From positions 186,001 to 250,000 of the forward strand of contig JASPKZ010003437.1 of NCBI GenBank assembly GCA_030220185.1: DNA of 64,000 nt. Direction: 5' to 3'. Below are positions 52,785 to 64,000 of the stretch, one piece after another; positions within the stretch are counted from its first letter, which is position 1, and every line of letters starts with the position of its first letter. The notes beneath the pieces are model-generated. The model had not been told where the DNA came from. It was given only the letters and a program-made list of their open reading frames with translations, and ran no database searches. Source of the stretch: Diploptera punctata. Its lineage: Eukaryota; Arthropoda; Insecta; Blattodea; Blaberidae. The position numbers were made by a program, and so were the translations under genes.

Positions 52785-53830
52785 ATATGCCTCTATAATT
52801 TTCACACTTTCTCTTGTCTCACTTCTTACGCATCGAAGTTGTAATATAGACTTTCCACACTTCTGGCACTTCTTCGGCACTTATTATTTTATTAAACAGT
52901 ACAATGATCATTTCCAATAACTTCTGCCTGCCACATTTAATCAGTTCTATAGCAATATTTCCTGGGCTGGCATTACTACCATTTTTCATTCTCATAATGT
53001 CCTTTTTTACAGTATTTATATCAATTTCGATTATGTTTCCCGTTTTCATCTCTGATAAATCGTCATTTTCCCCCAAAAATTCTTTTCGGTCCTCTACTAA
53101 AAGTTTATAGTATTATTCTCCCCATTAATGTGTCCCTATTAGGTTGAGAAGATTATTATTTCTATTCGATAAATGTATACTTTTTATAAATTTCCATGAT
53201 TCAGAACTCTTCTTGCTTCCTAAATATGTTTGTATGTCTGTACATTTCTTATCCCAAATCTCGTTTCTGTGTTTAGTAACCGTTCTTCGCACTTTTGCTT
53301 GTGCTTTTCGATATTGTATTTTGTCGTTCTGGTTCTTTGTACTAAGCCATTTTAAAAATAAGTGTTTGTTATTCTATATTTCTTTCTCTATTTCATAGTT
53401 AAAAAAATAGTGATATCCTTCCTCTATTGTCGTCTTTCTCACCCAATGCTTCATAGGCGGCTTCATGAATGCACCTTTTTGCTTTACATTTTAGTTGTTT
53501 AGGCTTTCTATATTATATTTTCTTTCCTCTTGTATTCTAACATTTTCCTCTTTTTTCTACGTGGTTGTTTTCTTTATTAAGAATGTTAGGAAACACTAAT
53601 TTACCAATTACTTATTTATGATCTCTCCCACAACTTGATCCTCTATAAGCTCTGACATCTTGTATTTTCATTTTTGAATTTTGTTTTGTAATTATGTAAT
53701 CGATATTGGATTTTTGATTTGGCGTTGGACGTTCTCAAGTGTATTTATGAATATCTTTATGATTTAAAAAACCATTCCATATTTTTAAATATGATTGTCT
53801 ACTTAATTCAATTAACCTTTCTATATGTTG
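52785..53830 (-). mobile_element. Family F LINE remnant (endonuclease end, linker, start of RT)
   Basis: The minus strand encodes, near 53600-53760, an EEP end (KDIHKYT, NIDYIITKQNSKMKIQDVR, RGSSCGRDH). After a decayed linker comes the RT start at 52819-53076 (MGENDDLSEM, KKDIMRMKNGSNASPGNIAI, EEVPEVWKVYIT). This is the 5' half of the element whose RT is seen at 32-33.5 kb. Several frameshifts are present. Confidence 0.7.
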
Positions 53831-53865
53831 TTATTATTGTTGTTATTATTAATATTGTAATTGTT

Positions 53866-53870
53866 ATTGA

Positions 53871-53912
<42 letters not shown>
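53866..53912. repeat. (ATT)n microsatellite
   Basis: About 15 units of TTA/ATT. Confidence 0.9.
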
Positions 53913-53913
<1 letters not shown>

Positions 53914-54149
53914 AGCATATATTGTTATTGATGTACTGTCCAGCTGTTCAGACTTGCATGTTTACATGTTTGAATGTATATCGTCCGTCACTGTTTATCG
54001 TAGTTACATTATTGTGACAAACACACGGTCAATACAAAAACTCTTTTGCTTATGAATTGACAATATTACACAAATTATGAAATACAGTTTTTACAACTTT
54101 ACTATAATCTATACAAACATAATGGTTAACTTGGAGGAGAATGGGATCA
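53913..54149. other. Spacer, no gene recognised
   Basis: Nothing recognised between the microsatellite and family C. Confidence 0.3.
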
Positions 54150-54261
54150 TTTTACCGCACGCTCAAAGACTTTGTTGTTGGTTGCAGTGTTATGCCTAAG
54201 TATCATTCGTCATTCTTATCGGTTCTTCTCCTAGTTTTAGATTATCATTTTCCGCTGCTCT

Positions 54262-55073
54262 TCACCCTTTCCTAAAAACAATTTGTACGGTCTTGTTGCT
54301 GTTTATCGTGAACTCATTTGCGTCTATGCCTTGTTGTAATTCTTCTTTGTTTTCTGCCCCAATGGCCATGTCGTCCGCATACATTGCCAGCGTGGTCCCG
54401 TTAGTTGCCTTCCCAATGTCAGCCATCATTATGTTAAATAGTAGCGGGCTTATGGGGTCTCCTTGGAGTATCCCGTTAGTTTGCTTAACCTCGACTGATG
54501 CCGCCACCTCATCTGTTACATGTAACCAGTTTCGCCTCATTATGTCGTGCACTATTCCAACAATGGGATGCTCGTTTCCAATCATGTCCCTCATCTTCGT
54601 GATTAGTATTTTTTGTTTTGTTGATGTAATCGGACGCTTTTTCATAATCTATGAAAACCACGCAGTATTTCCCTTTCGGCCTGTTGAGGGGAGCTTCTAT
54701 CTTGTATAATAATGCGGATGCTGCTTGTAGAGTGGATTTTACTTTCCTAAATCAGAAATGGTTTTCTGGGATGTTTAATTTTGTGATATTCATCAATCTG
54801 TTTGTTAGTATCTTCATAAAAAATTTGAACAGTGTGTTCTCCATACCACGCCTCTACCCCTTTACCCCTATACAGAATTTTCAGGGTAGCCCTTCTCCAT
54901 TGCTCTGGAACGGTTCCCGTCTCTATGTATGTGATGAACAATTCTTTCCATACTGATATTAGCACGTCAGCTGATGCCTTTAGGTGTTCGAATGCTACTT
55001 GATCCGGCCGTGTGGTTTTTCTACTTTTTGCTTCCTTCGCACATTTGTTGATTTCATACTCCGTGATTTCCAT
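54262..55073 (-). pseudogene. Family C reverse transcriptase fragments
   Basis: Two frames (54747-55073 and 54262-54645) carry fingers and palm motifs in order, ending after the conserved NEFTINSNKTV block that follows YADD. The F/Y-D aspartate block (YVVFIDYEKAFDYI) bridges the gap in another frame. The active-site residues survive although the frame does not. Confidence 0.8.
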
Positions 55074-55884
55074 TTCCAGATTTTGGGTTCTTGGGTTACT
55101 GGTATTATTGGCTTAGTAAGCTTCTGTTCTGTTTCCTTTATTCAGTATTTTGGTGAAGTGGTTTTCTCAATCTTCTATCGGTGTTCTTTCATCACTCCTC
55201 TGGGTTTCCACCTTAAGGCCAGGAAAGGGTCCTTTTCTGCTTCTTCGGCCAGTTCTTGGGCTTTCTTTTCCATGTATTTGTTTTCCTCGTCTTTGATTGT
55301 GTTTTTATACTTTTCTTTTCTGGACGTATAGTTCCAGGTCTTCTTGATTTTTGGATTCCATTGCTTTATTTTAGTGCTTGTAATGTTGCCTTCCATTCTG
55401 TATAGCACGTCCTGTCGCACCACGGCTGTACTCATCTTTTTTATGCTGGTTGACAGGCGTTCTTCATAAGGTTGATTGTCCAGTTGACCTTCTTTTATTT
55501 TCGTTCTTGCTTTATCTATACTCTCTGTATTTTTTGGTATTTGTTCTGCATCTAGTTATCTTGATATCCTGTTTTTAGGGGCTTCCTTCTTTGGTCTATT
55601 TCCTGCCATTTTCTTTTCCAGTATTGTTGCTATCGGCACGTGTTTCCTCATGGGTGCTAAGTTAGATGACCATAGCCCCTATTGTTCTATTAATCTTAGA
55701 TCCTTCACCTTGTATAGCAGTACGGAGATCAATTGCGCTTGTTCCATTATGCGCTATATATGTTGGAAGTTCCTTCTTATTGGTTAGAGTGTAACCCTCT
55801 TCTCTTAGTGTCTGTAGTATTACATCTGTCTTTGTGTTCTTCTTGTCTATCCTGCAATTGATGTCTCCAAATATTATGACGCAT

Positions 55885-56244
55885 TCATCTTCTTCCGTGT
55901 CTGCTATTGCTGTTATTAAAGTTGATCATTTCCTCCGTGGTTGCTTGTGGTCGGATGTATACTGGTACGATGGTGATGTCTGTTCTCACTCCGAGTATGT
56001 CTTCGTCTTTGTGTATTACTTTGAAGTGTCCTTGTGATGGCCTCAGATAGCTTGATACGCCACCTGTCAGCCTGCCATCTGTTTTCCTTCCGTACGAGTG
56101 TAGTCCGTAAAATAACTCTATATTGATCGGTTCTGTTGCGAATTTTTCTGTGAATATCATTACGTCATATTCTAGTAGTTCCTCTGCTGGTGTATATTTC
56201 AGTGCATTTTTGAGACCTTCCCCGTTCCAATTAAGAACGTTCAC
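55885..56244 (-). pseudogene. Family C endonuclease N-terminal half
   Basis: The frame begins MNVLNWNGEGLKNALKYTPA (N motif) and continues with EYDVMIFTEKFATEPINIEL (the E motif, here TEK) and GGVSSYLRPSQGH. The GDxN motif lies in the next frame near 55860-55880 (IFGDINCRI). This is an EEP-type nuclease, disrupted. Confidence 0.7.
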
Positions 56245-56960
56245 AGGCGATTGGGACTCCTTCTTTTCTAAATGTTCTCCGAAAAAGGTAGCGTTTTGTC
56301 AGTACCCCTTCCGGCCAGAAGTCGGAGCCGTTTTCTGTATCCAGGTATTCAAAAGGTATTCCTATCTTGAAGGCTTTGTTCCTTCCCCTGCTCTCTATTT
56401 CATCGCAGATCAGATTCCCCTGTATACCGTTGTATAGTAAGTAGTTTTTTACTTTATCTGATATTGTGTCTTCTTTGAGTCTTCCTAGGAAGAGCCAGGC
56501 ATATCTCTGCGCTGCTTGAATGTCTTCGTGCGTGCTGGTTTTTGTTCCTATCTTCTGTTCAGGCTTTTGTGTTTTCTTGTTTCTGTTGTTCCTTTCTTAT
56601 GTTACTCGGGTCCATGTGTACACTTCGTTTTCTTCCCCGTGGTTTGGTTCTTCTTCATTTCTTTTCTGTTTTTCGTCTGTTGGGGTAGCCATAGTGTTAT
56701 AGTTTTGTTTGATTTGGGCTCTTCCTCCCCCAATTTTTTCTTTTGTTGTACTTGTGTTGTTGCATTCCTTTGGCTGTTTAATTTTTCTTCGATTATTATC
56801 CGTAGTTTGTGGTTTAGGAAATTCACAATGTTGTCTATGTTTTGCATGATATCGCTCCTTCCTTCCTCTTCTGTATCAGTTCTTTTGTTTCCTTTTTGCT
56901 TGCAGAGGTATTGGATTTGTTTTTCGCCATTCTTATGAAGTCCGTTTGCTGTCATGTTGT

Positions 56961-58372
56961 CTGACGCATGTTAATGAGCAAGGTACAGCTGACCACATGA
57001 GAAGAGGATTCTATAAAATTAACTCAACAATAATGGAACGTCATTGATAGTCAAACTATAAACTAATTATATTAATTTGAAACAAAATGACATATAATTT
57101 GAGATCAATGCAATTCATGATATGAAACCCGATTTATTTTTACTTTGCTGGTTAAGAGCACCGCCTTTATGATATCAACCTTAACCTTGCGCCATTAAAT
57201 AATTTCGGTTAGAAAAGTTTTATAAATATTATAATTGGCGATCCAATATTTATCCCAGTTACATATATGTGAAGGCATGCCCGGCGGATTTAATAAATTG
57301 AAAATATTGTTGGATACCTTACACTTTCATCTTATATCTTCCTTGTGTCCATCGATTTATTTATTATTTCTTCTTCCTCGGGTATCATATTCTGCATCTG
57401 CTCATTGCACTACATCATTCATATTTGTAGCTAAAAGAGCTCGCTGTTACAACCATTATTTCTACAGGTAGTTTTTTTACTATAAACGGTAAGACATTTT
57501 CGAAAAGTTTTTCTTTCGTTTGTACAGCGTTACACAATTATTCTGTTAAAATAAGTTTACCAGATTGCGCGTACAGAGTGTAGAAAAAATGTCCTATTTT
57601 CAAATGATTTTCGTCAAAGCTTTGCTCTCTTATGTTATGTTTCACCATTGGACTTATATGTTCTGTTAAAGGTACATTTTCAACTCGAAAATTGCTTCTA
57701 TTTCATCGACCTGTGTATATTTTGGAACTACCCTCAATATCTGCGGATAATTTCCTGATATGAGCAATAAAATTCTTTCCAATATTCGTGTGTTCTTGCG
57801 ATGATTTTTCTAGAGCTTAGAATGATTCATCCCATAGAGTTATTTAATTGCCGCATTAAAGCTGACCACGTGCCGACAGACTGGAAACTCTTGTTTGGAT
57901 AGAGTTACTGATAATTTTAAGCGGAATTCGCTGTTCTCCCGTCCTCCAGTAACGTGGCGACAATTCCAGATGATGCCAATGTTAATGCGATTTCCTTTTT
58001 CACTGGGATATTTAACTAAACCAATTAACAATAAACGATTTACTAGTATCCACTGATGCATCCAAATAGATGATTTACTGTTTATCTGCTTCAAAACCAT
58101 TTATGATCCAGCGGTACCCGACCATCACAATACACGATGGAAGTCTCGCGTTTGCCACCACGTGACCTGTGGTAGGTAGTTGTGACACTAAGCTAACACC
58201 CAGCGAGCGTCGCGCTTTTATGTTTAGTTCAATAAGTAAATTCCAAATATGCTCGTTGTTATATCAATTCGAAGCTAAGTTGAAATTGTACTGTAAGCAA
58301 ACCTGCTTAAGATACTGGTACCGTAACCTTTAACCGGAAAATGACTGAATTTTGTACGATAAAAACTATGTT
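56961..58372. other. Interval with no recognised gene
   Basis: AT-rich DNA. Frames at 57235-57471 and 57840-58100 show no known motif. Confidence 0.35.
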
Positions 58373-58705
58373 CGTCTCGCGCCGTAGCCGAGTGAGCAAG
58401 AGGCCTCGACGCAGAGCTACGGGACTTGAGCTGGTTCGAGTCTCCATGGAGGAAGACATTTTCTCATGGAATTTCAGCCTATATGGGACCGGTGCGCACC
58501 CATCATCGTGTGGAATTTGGGTAACTACAATAAGTAGCTGCTCCAGGTTGAGAAACCCGAACCAGACATGCTAACCACATGTTACCGCAATAGTGGCAGA
58601 ATGACTGTCTACCTCTGTGATTAACCCAATCATGTTGATATGACGCCAACAGCCAGGTGGTAGGCCAAGGGTGTTCTAGGCCTGTCGCGCCATGGAGTTT
58701 AGTTT
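58373..58705 (+). mobile_element. SINE3, tRNA-derived SINE, copy 1
   Basis: The head has the A-box-like TAGCCGAGTGAGCAAGAGG and the B-box-like GGTTCGAGTCTCC. The body includes CATGGAATTTCAGCC, ACCGGTGCGCACCCATCATC, GTAGCTGCTCCAGG and the 3' end AGGCCTGTCGCGCC. It matches the minus-strand copy at 62736-63049. Confidence 0.85.
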
Positions 58706-61332
58706 ATGTTTAGAAACTTTGTGCTTTGGTGACATTGTATTTTACAGGAAATAACACTGGGTACATTATAATATTTTACCAAAAATTAGTATCTCTTACA
58801 TTTCCACAATGGTAATGATCGGATTTCGTATATTTTTGGATGACACGTACCTTGACTTATTTAATATCATATATTAATTATCGCTGTGAAACACTGAAAA
58901 AACGAGATCGCTAGAGCGATTTTCTATTTTTTTTTATTCCCGTTTCATTGAAAACCTGTTGTACAAATTGTTATCAAGGTTTGTTGTCTATAAATCACAA
59001 ACATTCACATGTCCATTTACTTTGTTCCGCCACATGAAATTAATGAGTTTATTAAAAATATAAATATCGGAAAACTTTTGTATATAAAGTGCTGTGTTAC
59101 ATAGCATTAACAAAAATGTTGACGTTACGGAGCAACGCCACTGAATGTGCAATTGAAGAGGACCTTTTGAATTGATATTAGATAAAATATTAATATTTCA
59201 CATATTGAATTAACTGTTTCATTCATAAATTTATAATGCTGAGGTTTACGGAATGAACAATGAAGAACGTTTTCATATTAAATACATTAAGAAATAACAT
59301 ATTTAACATCGTTTATATGCTTATTAACATGATACAACGTGATATACTACATATATTTGAAAGCTGATTGAACATTATAACAAAATTAAGTATAAAATTG
59401 CAAATGTCCTATTTTATATATTTTAGATAACACATTTTGTTATTTTAATTACAAACGTAATATTGAAATTCATGTATCCAGACTTGCTTTGTATGCAATA
59501 ATTATTACAAATGAATAGAAAGATCCTTATAAACGGGAATATGAACCCGACACCTTCAGCTTTACGCGCTGGCGCATTAAGAGATTGTACTACTTAAGCA
59601 TCCAGTAGCAGACTCAATTCCTTCTCCTCCATTTGAAATCACTGTCTGAACTTGTATTCACATTACAACATGAGAAGATATTGTGATGGGATTTAAACCG
59701 TGTCGTCTCACATATTTATAACGTAATGTTGAAATTAATGTATTCAAGCTTGCTGTTAGCGAAAATAAATTGCCTAAAGCGGGATTCAAATCTCCAGATG
59801 TGTGTCAGCTGCTGAATTACGCACAATTTGTTACTCACGAGACCGTAAAACAGACGATTGTGAGTTCACATCCAGTTTTAGTCAGATATTTTTATCTCTA
59901 TTTGTATCATCTTCTTCATGCTAACAGCAAATCTGAGTACAATAATTTAAATATCAAGTTTATAATCAGCTGGTGGTATGGTACGGAATGTATCCCAACA
60001 TAAATTTCTCCTAATTGAAGCGACGATGTTGTAATATGAATAGAATTTCACTGTTAAGTTTACAGGGAGATTTAAAGTACAGACATACTTGTGTCTGCTC
60101 TTGGATTGCATAAGTAGCACAATTGGTCAGTTTCCAAGCGCATTGAGCTGAAGATCTTAGGTTCAAATCCCAATCTAGGAAGATTTTTTACTTGTATTTT
60201 GTTATTCAGTTTTAAAATGTATTTAAACTAGACCAAACTCCCTGGTGAGACATGTCTGCAGCGCTCTTAGCTCTTAGCTCTTGTATTATTTTACACAGAT
60301 TGATAATAATCTTGACACACTATGATTGATATTTGCTCAGCCTGTCGAGTCCCGAAGCTCTTCAGCTACCCAAAATCCTAAGGATGTTTGGTGGATATCA
60401 GATATAATGGCTAAGAAAAATTATATCCCCGTCGGGACTCGAATCAGCGCATGTGTCGTTGCTCTGAATCTGTTGTTAATCGTGTTAATAACTTCAAGGT
60501 CATCTATTTGTTAGAATTATGGACATTCATAATTATGAATTGGGAATTAAAATTTAATTTTTCTTTTAATAATTTTGATTTTTTTTTCACTTTAAGAGAT
60601 CAACAGTATCTTCTAGTTCTAAACAGTACAGTCGTACACAAAATAATTACTTTTATAAAAAGTAATAATGATTTTTTTAGAATAATTCACAATGTTAAGG
60701 TAAAAACATATTTCTCAATGTATCTTGGAAAGGTACATATAATCCTAAAATATTTATACTGTGAAAAAATCGCAGACCTCAGCTGGGCTTCAGATGTGAA
60801 TGCTAGAACCAGAGGCGATCATGCTTACCACTGTTCCGCCAATACAGATTACACAGCCCGAGAAAGAGCGGAAGGAGGAAAAGAAGGAAACTATAACGTA
60901 CAAGAAAACATTTTTTGTAATTTTATGCATATTATATGCATATTGTAATCTAATGTAACATTTCTATTATGGATTATGCATATTTAAACAGTCGAAAGGA
61001 GTAGGTTTAATTTGTTATTTATCTGAATATTGCGGTTTTTTTGCGACTTCGAATTATATCTCCGTTCTGCATACTTTCTGTTCTTTTAAATTTGTGGGCG
61101 ATTCTAAATGGATGTTTTTTTGCTGAATTCCAAAATGATCTCCGTTATCCCCTAACGCGTCAGGTTTTCAATCAATTCATGAATAGCTAGAAATAAAATT
61201 GTGCCTTTGTGAAACCTCATAACAACCATTTTCAACTAGAATTTTGTGAGAAAACCTAGGCCTACGTCAAAATCTTATATTTGTCACTAATTAGCCATTA
61301 ATTAATAATTGTAAGCCCAAAAACACTGCTAA
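58706..61332. other. Interval with several tRNA-like heads, no gene
   Basis: Pol III B-box-like sequences with upstream A-box-like sequences occur at 59528-59592 (minus, GGGTTCATATTCCCG), 60117-60182 (plus, TAGGTTCAAATCCC), 60425-60490 (minus, GATTCGAGTCCCG) and weakly at 60771-60845 (minus). An H-motif copy (GACGTTACGGAGCAACGCCA) is at 59119-59138. These are probably old SINE remnants. The 165-codon frame at 60451-60948 runs through them and is not supported as a gene. Confidence 0.45.
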
Positions 61333-61590
61333 AACTATATAGAGTTGTTGCTTTGCCACTCTTATTATTTGGATGTGAAAGTTGAACACTTATCTCTGGT
61401 CAAATAAGACAAATCGATGTTTCAGAAATGAAACTTGTTGGTTTTGTAGCTGGAAATATATTATTGGACCACAAAGGAAATACTGATATCAGAAAAAATT
61501 GAACATAGAACCAATCACAACATTAACAGAAATATAGAATAAATTGGAGAGAACATGTCTGACGAATACCAACCACTTTTATTCTATAAC
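61333..61590 (+). mobile_element. RT C-terminal remnant, RTE-B-like
   Basis: Decayed plus-strand codons read VVALPLLLFGCES, QIRQIDVSEMKLVGFVAG and LLDHKGNTDIRKN. They parallel the RTE-B C-terminus at 40180-40400 (ARPIICYGSEAW, EMKFLRRTAGYSLLDHQRN). It is short and full of stops. Confidence 0.6.
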
Positions 61591-61616
61591 ATTAATGTTT
61601 TTTTTTTCAATCGGTG

Positions 61617-61660
61617 TGTCGTTACTTCGTAACGTTAGAGTTATTACGTCATCATTCTTG
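61617..61660 (-). repeat. H-motif copy (reverse)
   Basis: The reverse complement includes ATGACGTAATAACTCTAACG followed by TTACGAAGTAACGACAC. It matches the 28.1-kb copy and, in part, the 59.1-kb copy. Confidence 0.5.
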
Positions 61661-62397
61661 AAATCACTATGGATTCTATACAATCGTTTTATGTAATATG
61701 TTTATTTTTTATTAAAATATGAATTGAAGTGGCGGAAAAAGTTCCATAATTGGAAAAGTAATATATATGATATTGGAGCAAATGCTATTATTTTCTTCTT
61801 CTTCATTGGGCGCTGTGTTCGATCCTCCTGGAGTAGTGGTTATCTCTGTTTCTAAACGTTCACTGGATCGAACCCTGTTCGGATCTGTGAATTCTTCAGA
61901 GCGTAATAACCCTGAGTAAGTTTTCCTCCGGATGTGAAGTGTAGATCTGGGTCACGTATTTGCATTTTACGACACCTAAGAAAACTTGAAGCTTGTAAGA
62001 AGAACAATTAGGCAAAATTGTTGACCCTATCTCTTTTAGATATGAGATGCTAAATTATTAACCTTAGTTGTTAAAGAGCGTCGTTCAATAAAATACTATC
62101 ATAAGAAGGATTGAACACATTCTGTAATTATTCTTATTATTGTCCTAACATCCAACTTGAAACTTGGAGAACAAGTATTTGTGTAGGAGAGTTACCTTAA
62201 CGTGCTCCTCCTTCCATTATGTCTCATATTAAAAAGTTCAGTTTTTTCTTCCTCCTCCGACGTTGTTTGTTATTTCTTTCCTAATTGCTTATTTGTGTGC
62301 GTTGACTACAAATGGAGGAACTGACTTGCTACTTGAAACACGCTAACTTTCCCTGCAACGTAAAGCTCGAACATTTCTTAGGACTGTTACGAATTAA

Positions 62398-62650
62398 ACA
62401 TTTCATGTGGTCTAGTGATTATATTGTCCCAACAGTTGCGAGTTCAAACCCGGCCGTGGTATAATCCAAGATACAAGTCCCGGGACCTGAGTCTGAACAT
62501 TTTCGGGCTCGTAATACAACCTAAAGCCTGAGTTAGTGCCTGTGAGCTAACTTTAACTGGCCTTTCCCATGTTTTAGTAGCCTAGTAAGATGTCTCATTG
62601 GGGAGATGTCACTTACTGAGATCTGTGGAGAAATAAGCGTAAATAAACAT
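62398..62650 (+). mobile_element. SINE5 candidate, tRNA-derived
   Basis: The head has an A-box-like TGGTCTAGTGATTATA and a B-box-like GCGAGTTCAAACCCGG. A body with no ORF follows, up to the AAATAAGCGTAAATAAACA region. It is the only copy in the window. Its ends are approximate. Confidence 0.5.
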
Positions 62651-62735
62651 AATCTCTGTCACGAAACTCCCATTAGCGGAGCATGTACATACACTGACGT
62701 CTGGGTTGTGTTGTCTTGTTATTGAGGATGAGGTT

Positions 62736-63049
62736 AAAAAACTCCTGGCGCGACAGGCCTACAAGGCCCTTAGCCTACCAGCCGGCTGCTGGCCTCACAT
62801 CCACATGTGTGAATCACAGAGGTAGATGATCAGCAGCCAGTGTAGGGGTGACATGTGGTTAGCATGTCGAGTCCCCCAGCCGTTATAGCTGGTTTCCTCA
62901 ACCTGGAGCCGCTACTTATTGTAGCTACCCAATTGCCTCACGATGCTGGGTGGGCACCGGTCCCATACTGGCCGAAATACCATGAGAAAATTTCTTCCCC
63001 CATGGAGACCCGAACCAGCGCAAGTCCCGTAGCTCTGCGCCAAGGCTTC
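62736..63049 (-). mobile_element. SINE3, copy 2 with 13-bp TSD
   Basis: The perfect TSD TGAGGATGAGGTT lies at 62723-62735 and 63050-63062. On the minus strand it runs from the TTGGCGCAGAGCTACGGG head to the 3' end CGCGCCAGGAGTTTTTT. The head is missing its first few bases relative to copy 1. Confidence 0.9.
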
Positions 63050-63062
63050 TGAGGATGAGGTT

Positions 63063-63392
63063 GGAGTCATGATAACTAAAGATATAAGTATGACGTCACT
63101 ACCTGCGTATTTATGTGTGATTCACTGTTCCTGTCATCAGCCCAAGACATACTATGAAATTACATAAACAGCTTCGGCAACGGAATTAAAAAAATAACTA
63201 CAAATACTTTATGAATTCTACGAAATATGTTAAATTTAATTTTGCTGTAAGATAAATATTAATTTAAATCAGCAATGTAATTAAATTAACTAGCTTACGA
63301 TGTACCATTTTAAATTATATAAAATAACAAAAATATTGAATAGGCCTACTTAATAACAAAGCGCTTTCTCTACTATAATTATGGATATATAT
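63063..63392. other. Spacer, no gene recognised
   Basis: AT-rich DNA with no motif seen. Confidence 0.3.
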
Positions 63393-63445
63393 GTGTGTGT
63401 GTGTGTGTGCTTGTGTGTGTGTGTGTGTGTGTGAGTGTGTATGTG
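63393..63445. repeat. (TG)n microsatellite
   Basis: TG/GT run with a few interruptions. It encodes a spurious Val/Cys repeat in one frame. Confidence 0.9.
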
Positions 63446-63529
63446 TATGTAGTAAAGCTCTTTATTCGCGGGGGATATGTTACGCAAATATGCCGCGAAT
63501 ACAGAAACCGCGAATATAGAATGGTAATT

Positions 63530-64000
63530 TGTATGAAAATATATACAACTATTATTCTACCAGTTATATTATATGAGTGCGGAACATGGACTCTTACTTT
63601 AAGAGAGGAAAGGAGATTAAGAGTATTTGAGAATAAAGTACGTAGGAAAATTTTTGGACCAAAGAGAGATGAACAGATGGTGAATGGAGAAGACTACATA
63701 ACAATGAACTACATGGTCTTTATAGGAAGCCAGATATATAATAAGAACAGGTAAGTCTCGTAGACTGCGAGGGGCAGGACATGTTGCACGTATGGGGAAT
63801 TAAAGACTTGCATGGAAGCTTCTTGTAGGAAAGCCAGAGGGGAAAACGTCCAGTTGGTAGACCAAGAATGAGGTGGGAGAATAACATTAACTATGATTTG
63901 AGGGAAGTAGATTATACAGGGAATGATTGGAAAGCATTAGCTCAGGATAGGGATGTATGGAGAGCTTATGTCCGTGCGGCCATGAACCTGCGGGTTCGAT
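63530..64000 (+). mobile_element. RTE-A LINE, 5'-truncated, C-terminal RT part, cut by the window edge
   Basis: It begins in the AAAATATATACAACTATTATTC segment, equivalent to about 16034 of the near-full-length copy, and runs to the 3' tip GGGTTCGAT at the window end. Frameshifts lie near 63675 (one base missing in the ACAGACAGG motif), 63735 and 63840. Overall identity is high. Confidence 0.9.

Larger units (their letters stand above)
54150..56960 (-). mobile_element. Family C LINE, second copy (ORF with endonuclease and RT), decayed
   Basis: On the minus strand from 56955: a lysine/glutamine-rich N-terminal frame (56602-56955), an EEP region (55885-56244), a linker (55175-55435) and an RT (54262-55073). 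The RT contains KTTRPDQVAFEHLKA, EQWRRATLKILYRGKG, NGILQGDPISPLLF and AMYADDMAIG. YADD is intact but the frame is broken many times. The C-terminal part present in the 20-24 kb copy is missing here, so the element is truncated at its 3' side near 54150. Confidence 0.8.

Noticed and set aside
53144..53398. 84-codon plus frame rich in F, L and C
   Set aside because: Antisense shadow of the decayed family F linker on the minus strand.
60451..60948. 165-codon plus frame
   Set aside because: It passes through tRNA-like and AT-rich sequence, has no domain and no coding signal beyond length.

Overview
The window looks like intergenic or intronic DNA from an AT-rich, repeat-laden insect genome. The combination of RTE-, R1/I- and Jockey-type LINEs, tRNA-derived SINEs, hAT and Tc1 DNA transposons and an insect-type intron-containing tRNA-Tyr relic fits a large polyneopteran genome, for example a cockroach or termite. 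The species cannot be fixed from the sequence. There is no operon-like organisation, no CRISPR array, and only one stretch (18403-19559) that might be an exon of a host gene.

The dominant component is one RTE-type LINE family, called RTE-A here. It has one 1012-codon ORF with an endonuclease (EEP) and a reverse transcriptase (RT), a very short 3' UTR and a (TAAG)n tail. One copy, 20433-23700 (minus), is intact and has a perfect 13-bp target-site duplication (TSD). The others are broken: 1-257 plus 1517-1737 (interrupted by a second copy at 258-1504), 9347-9995, 10206-11830, 12170-12658 plus 16516-16622, 13256-16515 (near full length), 19779-19897, 34543-36448, 40905-41939 and 63530-64000. A second RTE-like family, RTE-B, has a near-complete dead copy at 37112-40548 and two short rearranged copies (6190-6718, 7729-7962). 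Further LINE remnants are family C (20209-24772, 54150-56960), family D with RNase H (24773-27225), family F (30982-32135, 32180-33535, 52785-53830) and a Jockey-type gag fragment (45545-46863).

Region by region: 1-3.3 kb holds RTE-A nested in RTE-A, then a hAT element with a CGGBP1-like pseudogene nested in a TA-flanked element. 4.9-8.3 kb holds a long-spaced inverted repeat, a hairpin-bearing repeat (family X), two RTE-B derivatives and a SINE. 9.3-16.6 kb is RTE-A with SINE and X insertions. 17.2-18.2 kb is a cluster of three SINE families, followed by the possible exon. 20-27 kb is family C interrupted by the intact RTE-A, then family D. 30-33.5 kb is family F with SINE2 insertions. 34-41 kb is repeat E1 interrupted by RTE-A and RTE-B. 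44.5-48.5 kb is a second E copy, a palindrome resembling a primer-binding site, and a diverged E copy facing the other way. 48.8-52.3 kb holds a foldback and a gag-bearing LTR element inside a Tc1 transposase. 52.7-57 kb is LINE debris, and 58-63 kb contains several tRNA-like SINE heads.

The most informative feature is the nesting. Several insertions can be read at nucleotide level from TSDs, and one RTE-A insertion in E1 has its empty site preserved in E2. I found no convincing new defence or metabolic system. The best candidates for novelty are the head-to-head E2/E3 structure around a tRNA-Lys-like palindrome, the CGGBP1-like hAT, the hairpin-bearing X repeat and the broken exon at 18.4-19.6 kb. 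All family letters are labels for this window only. Boundaries without a TSD are approximate.
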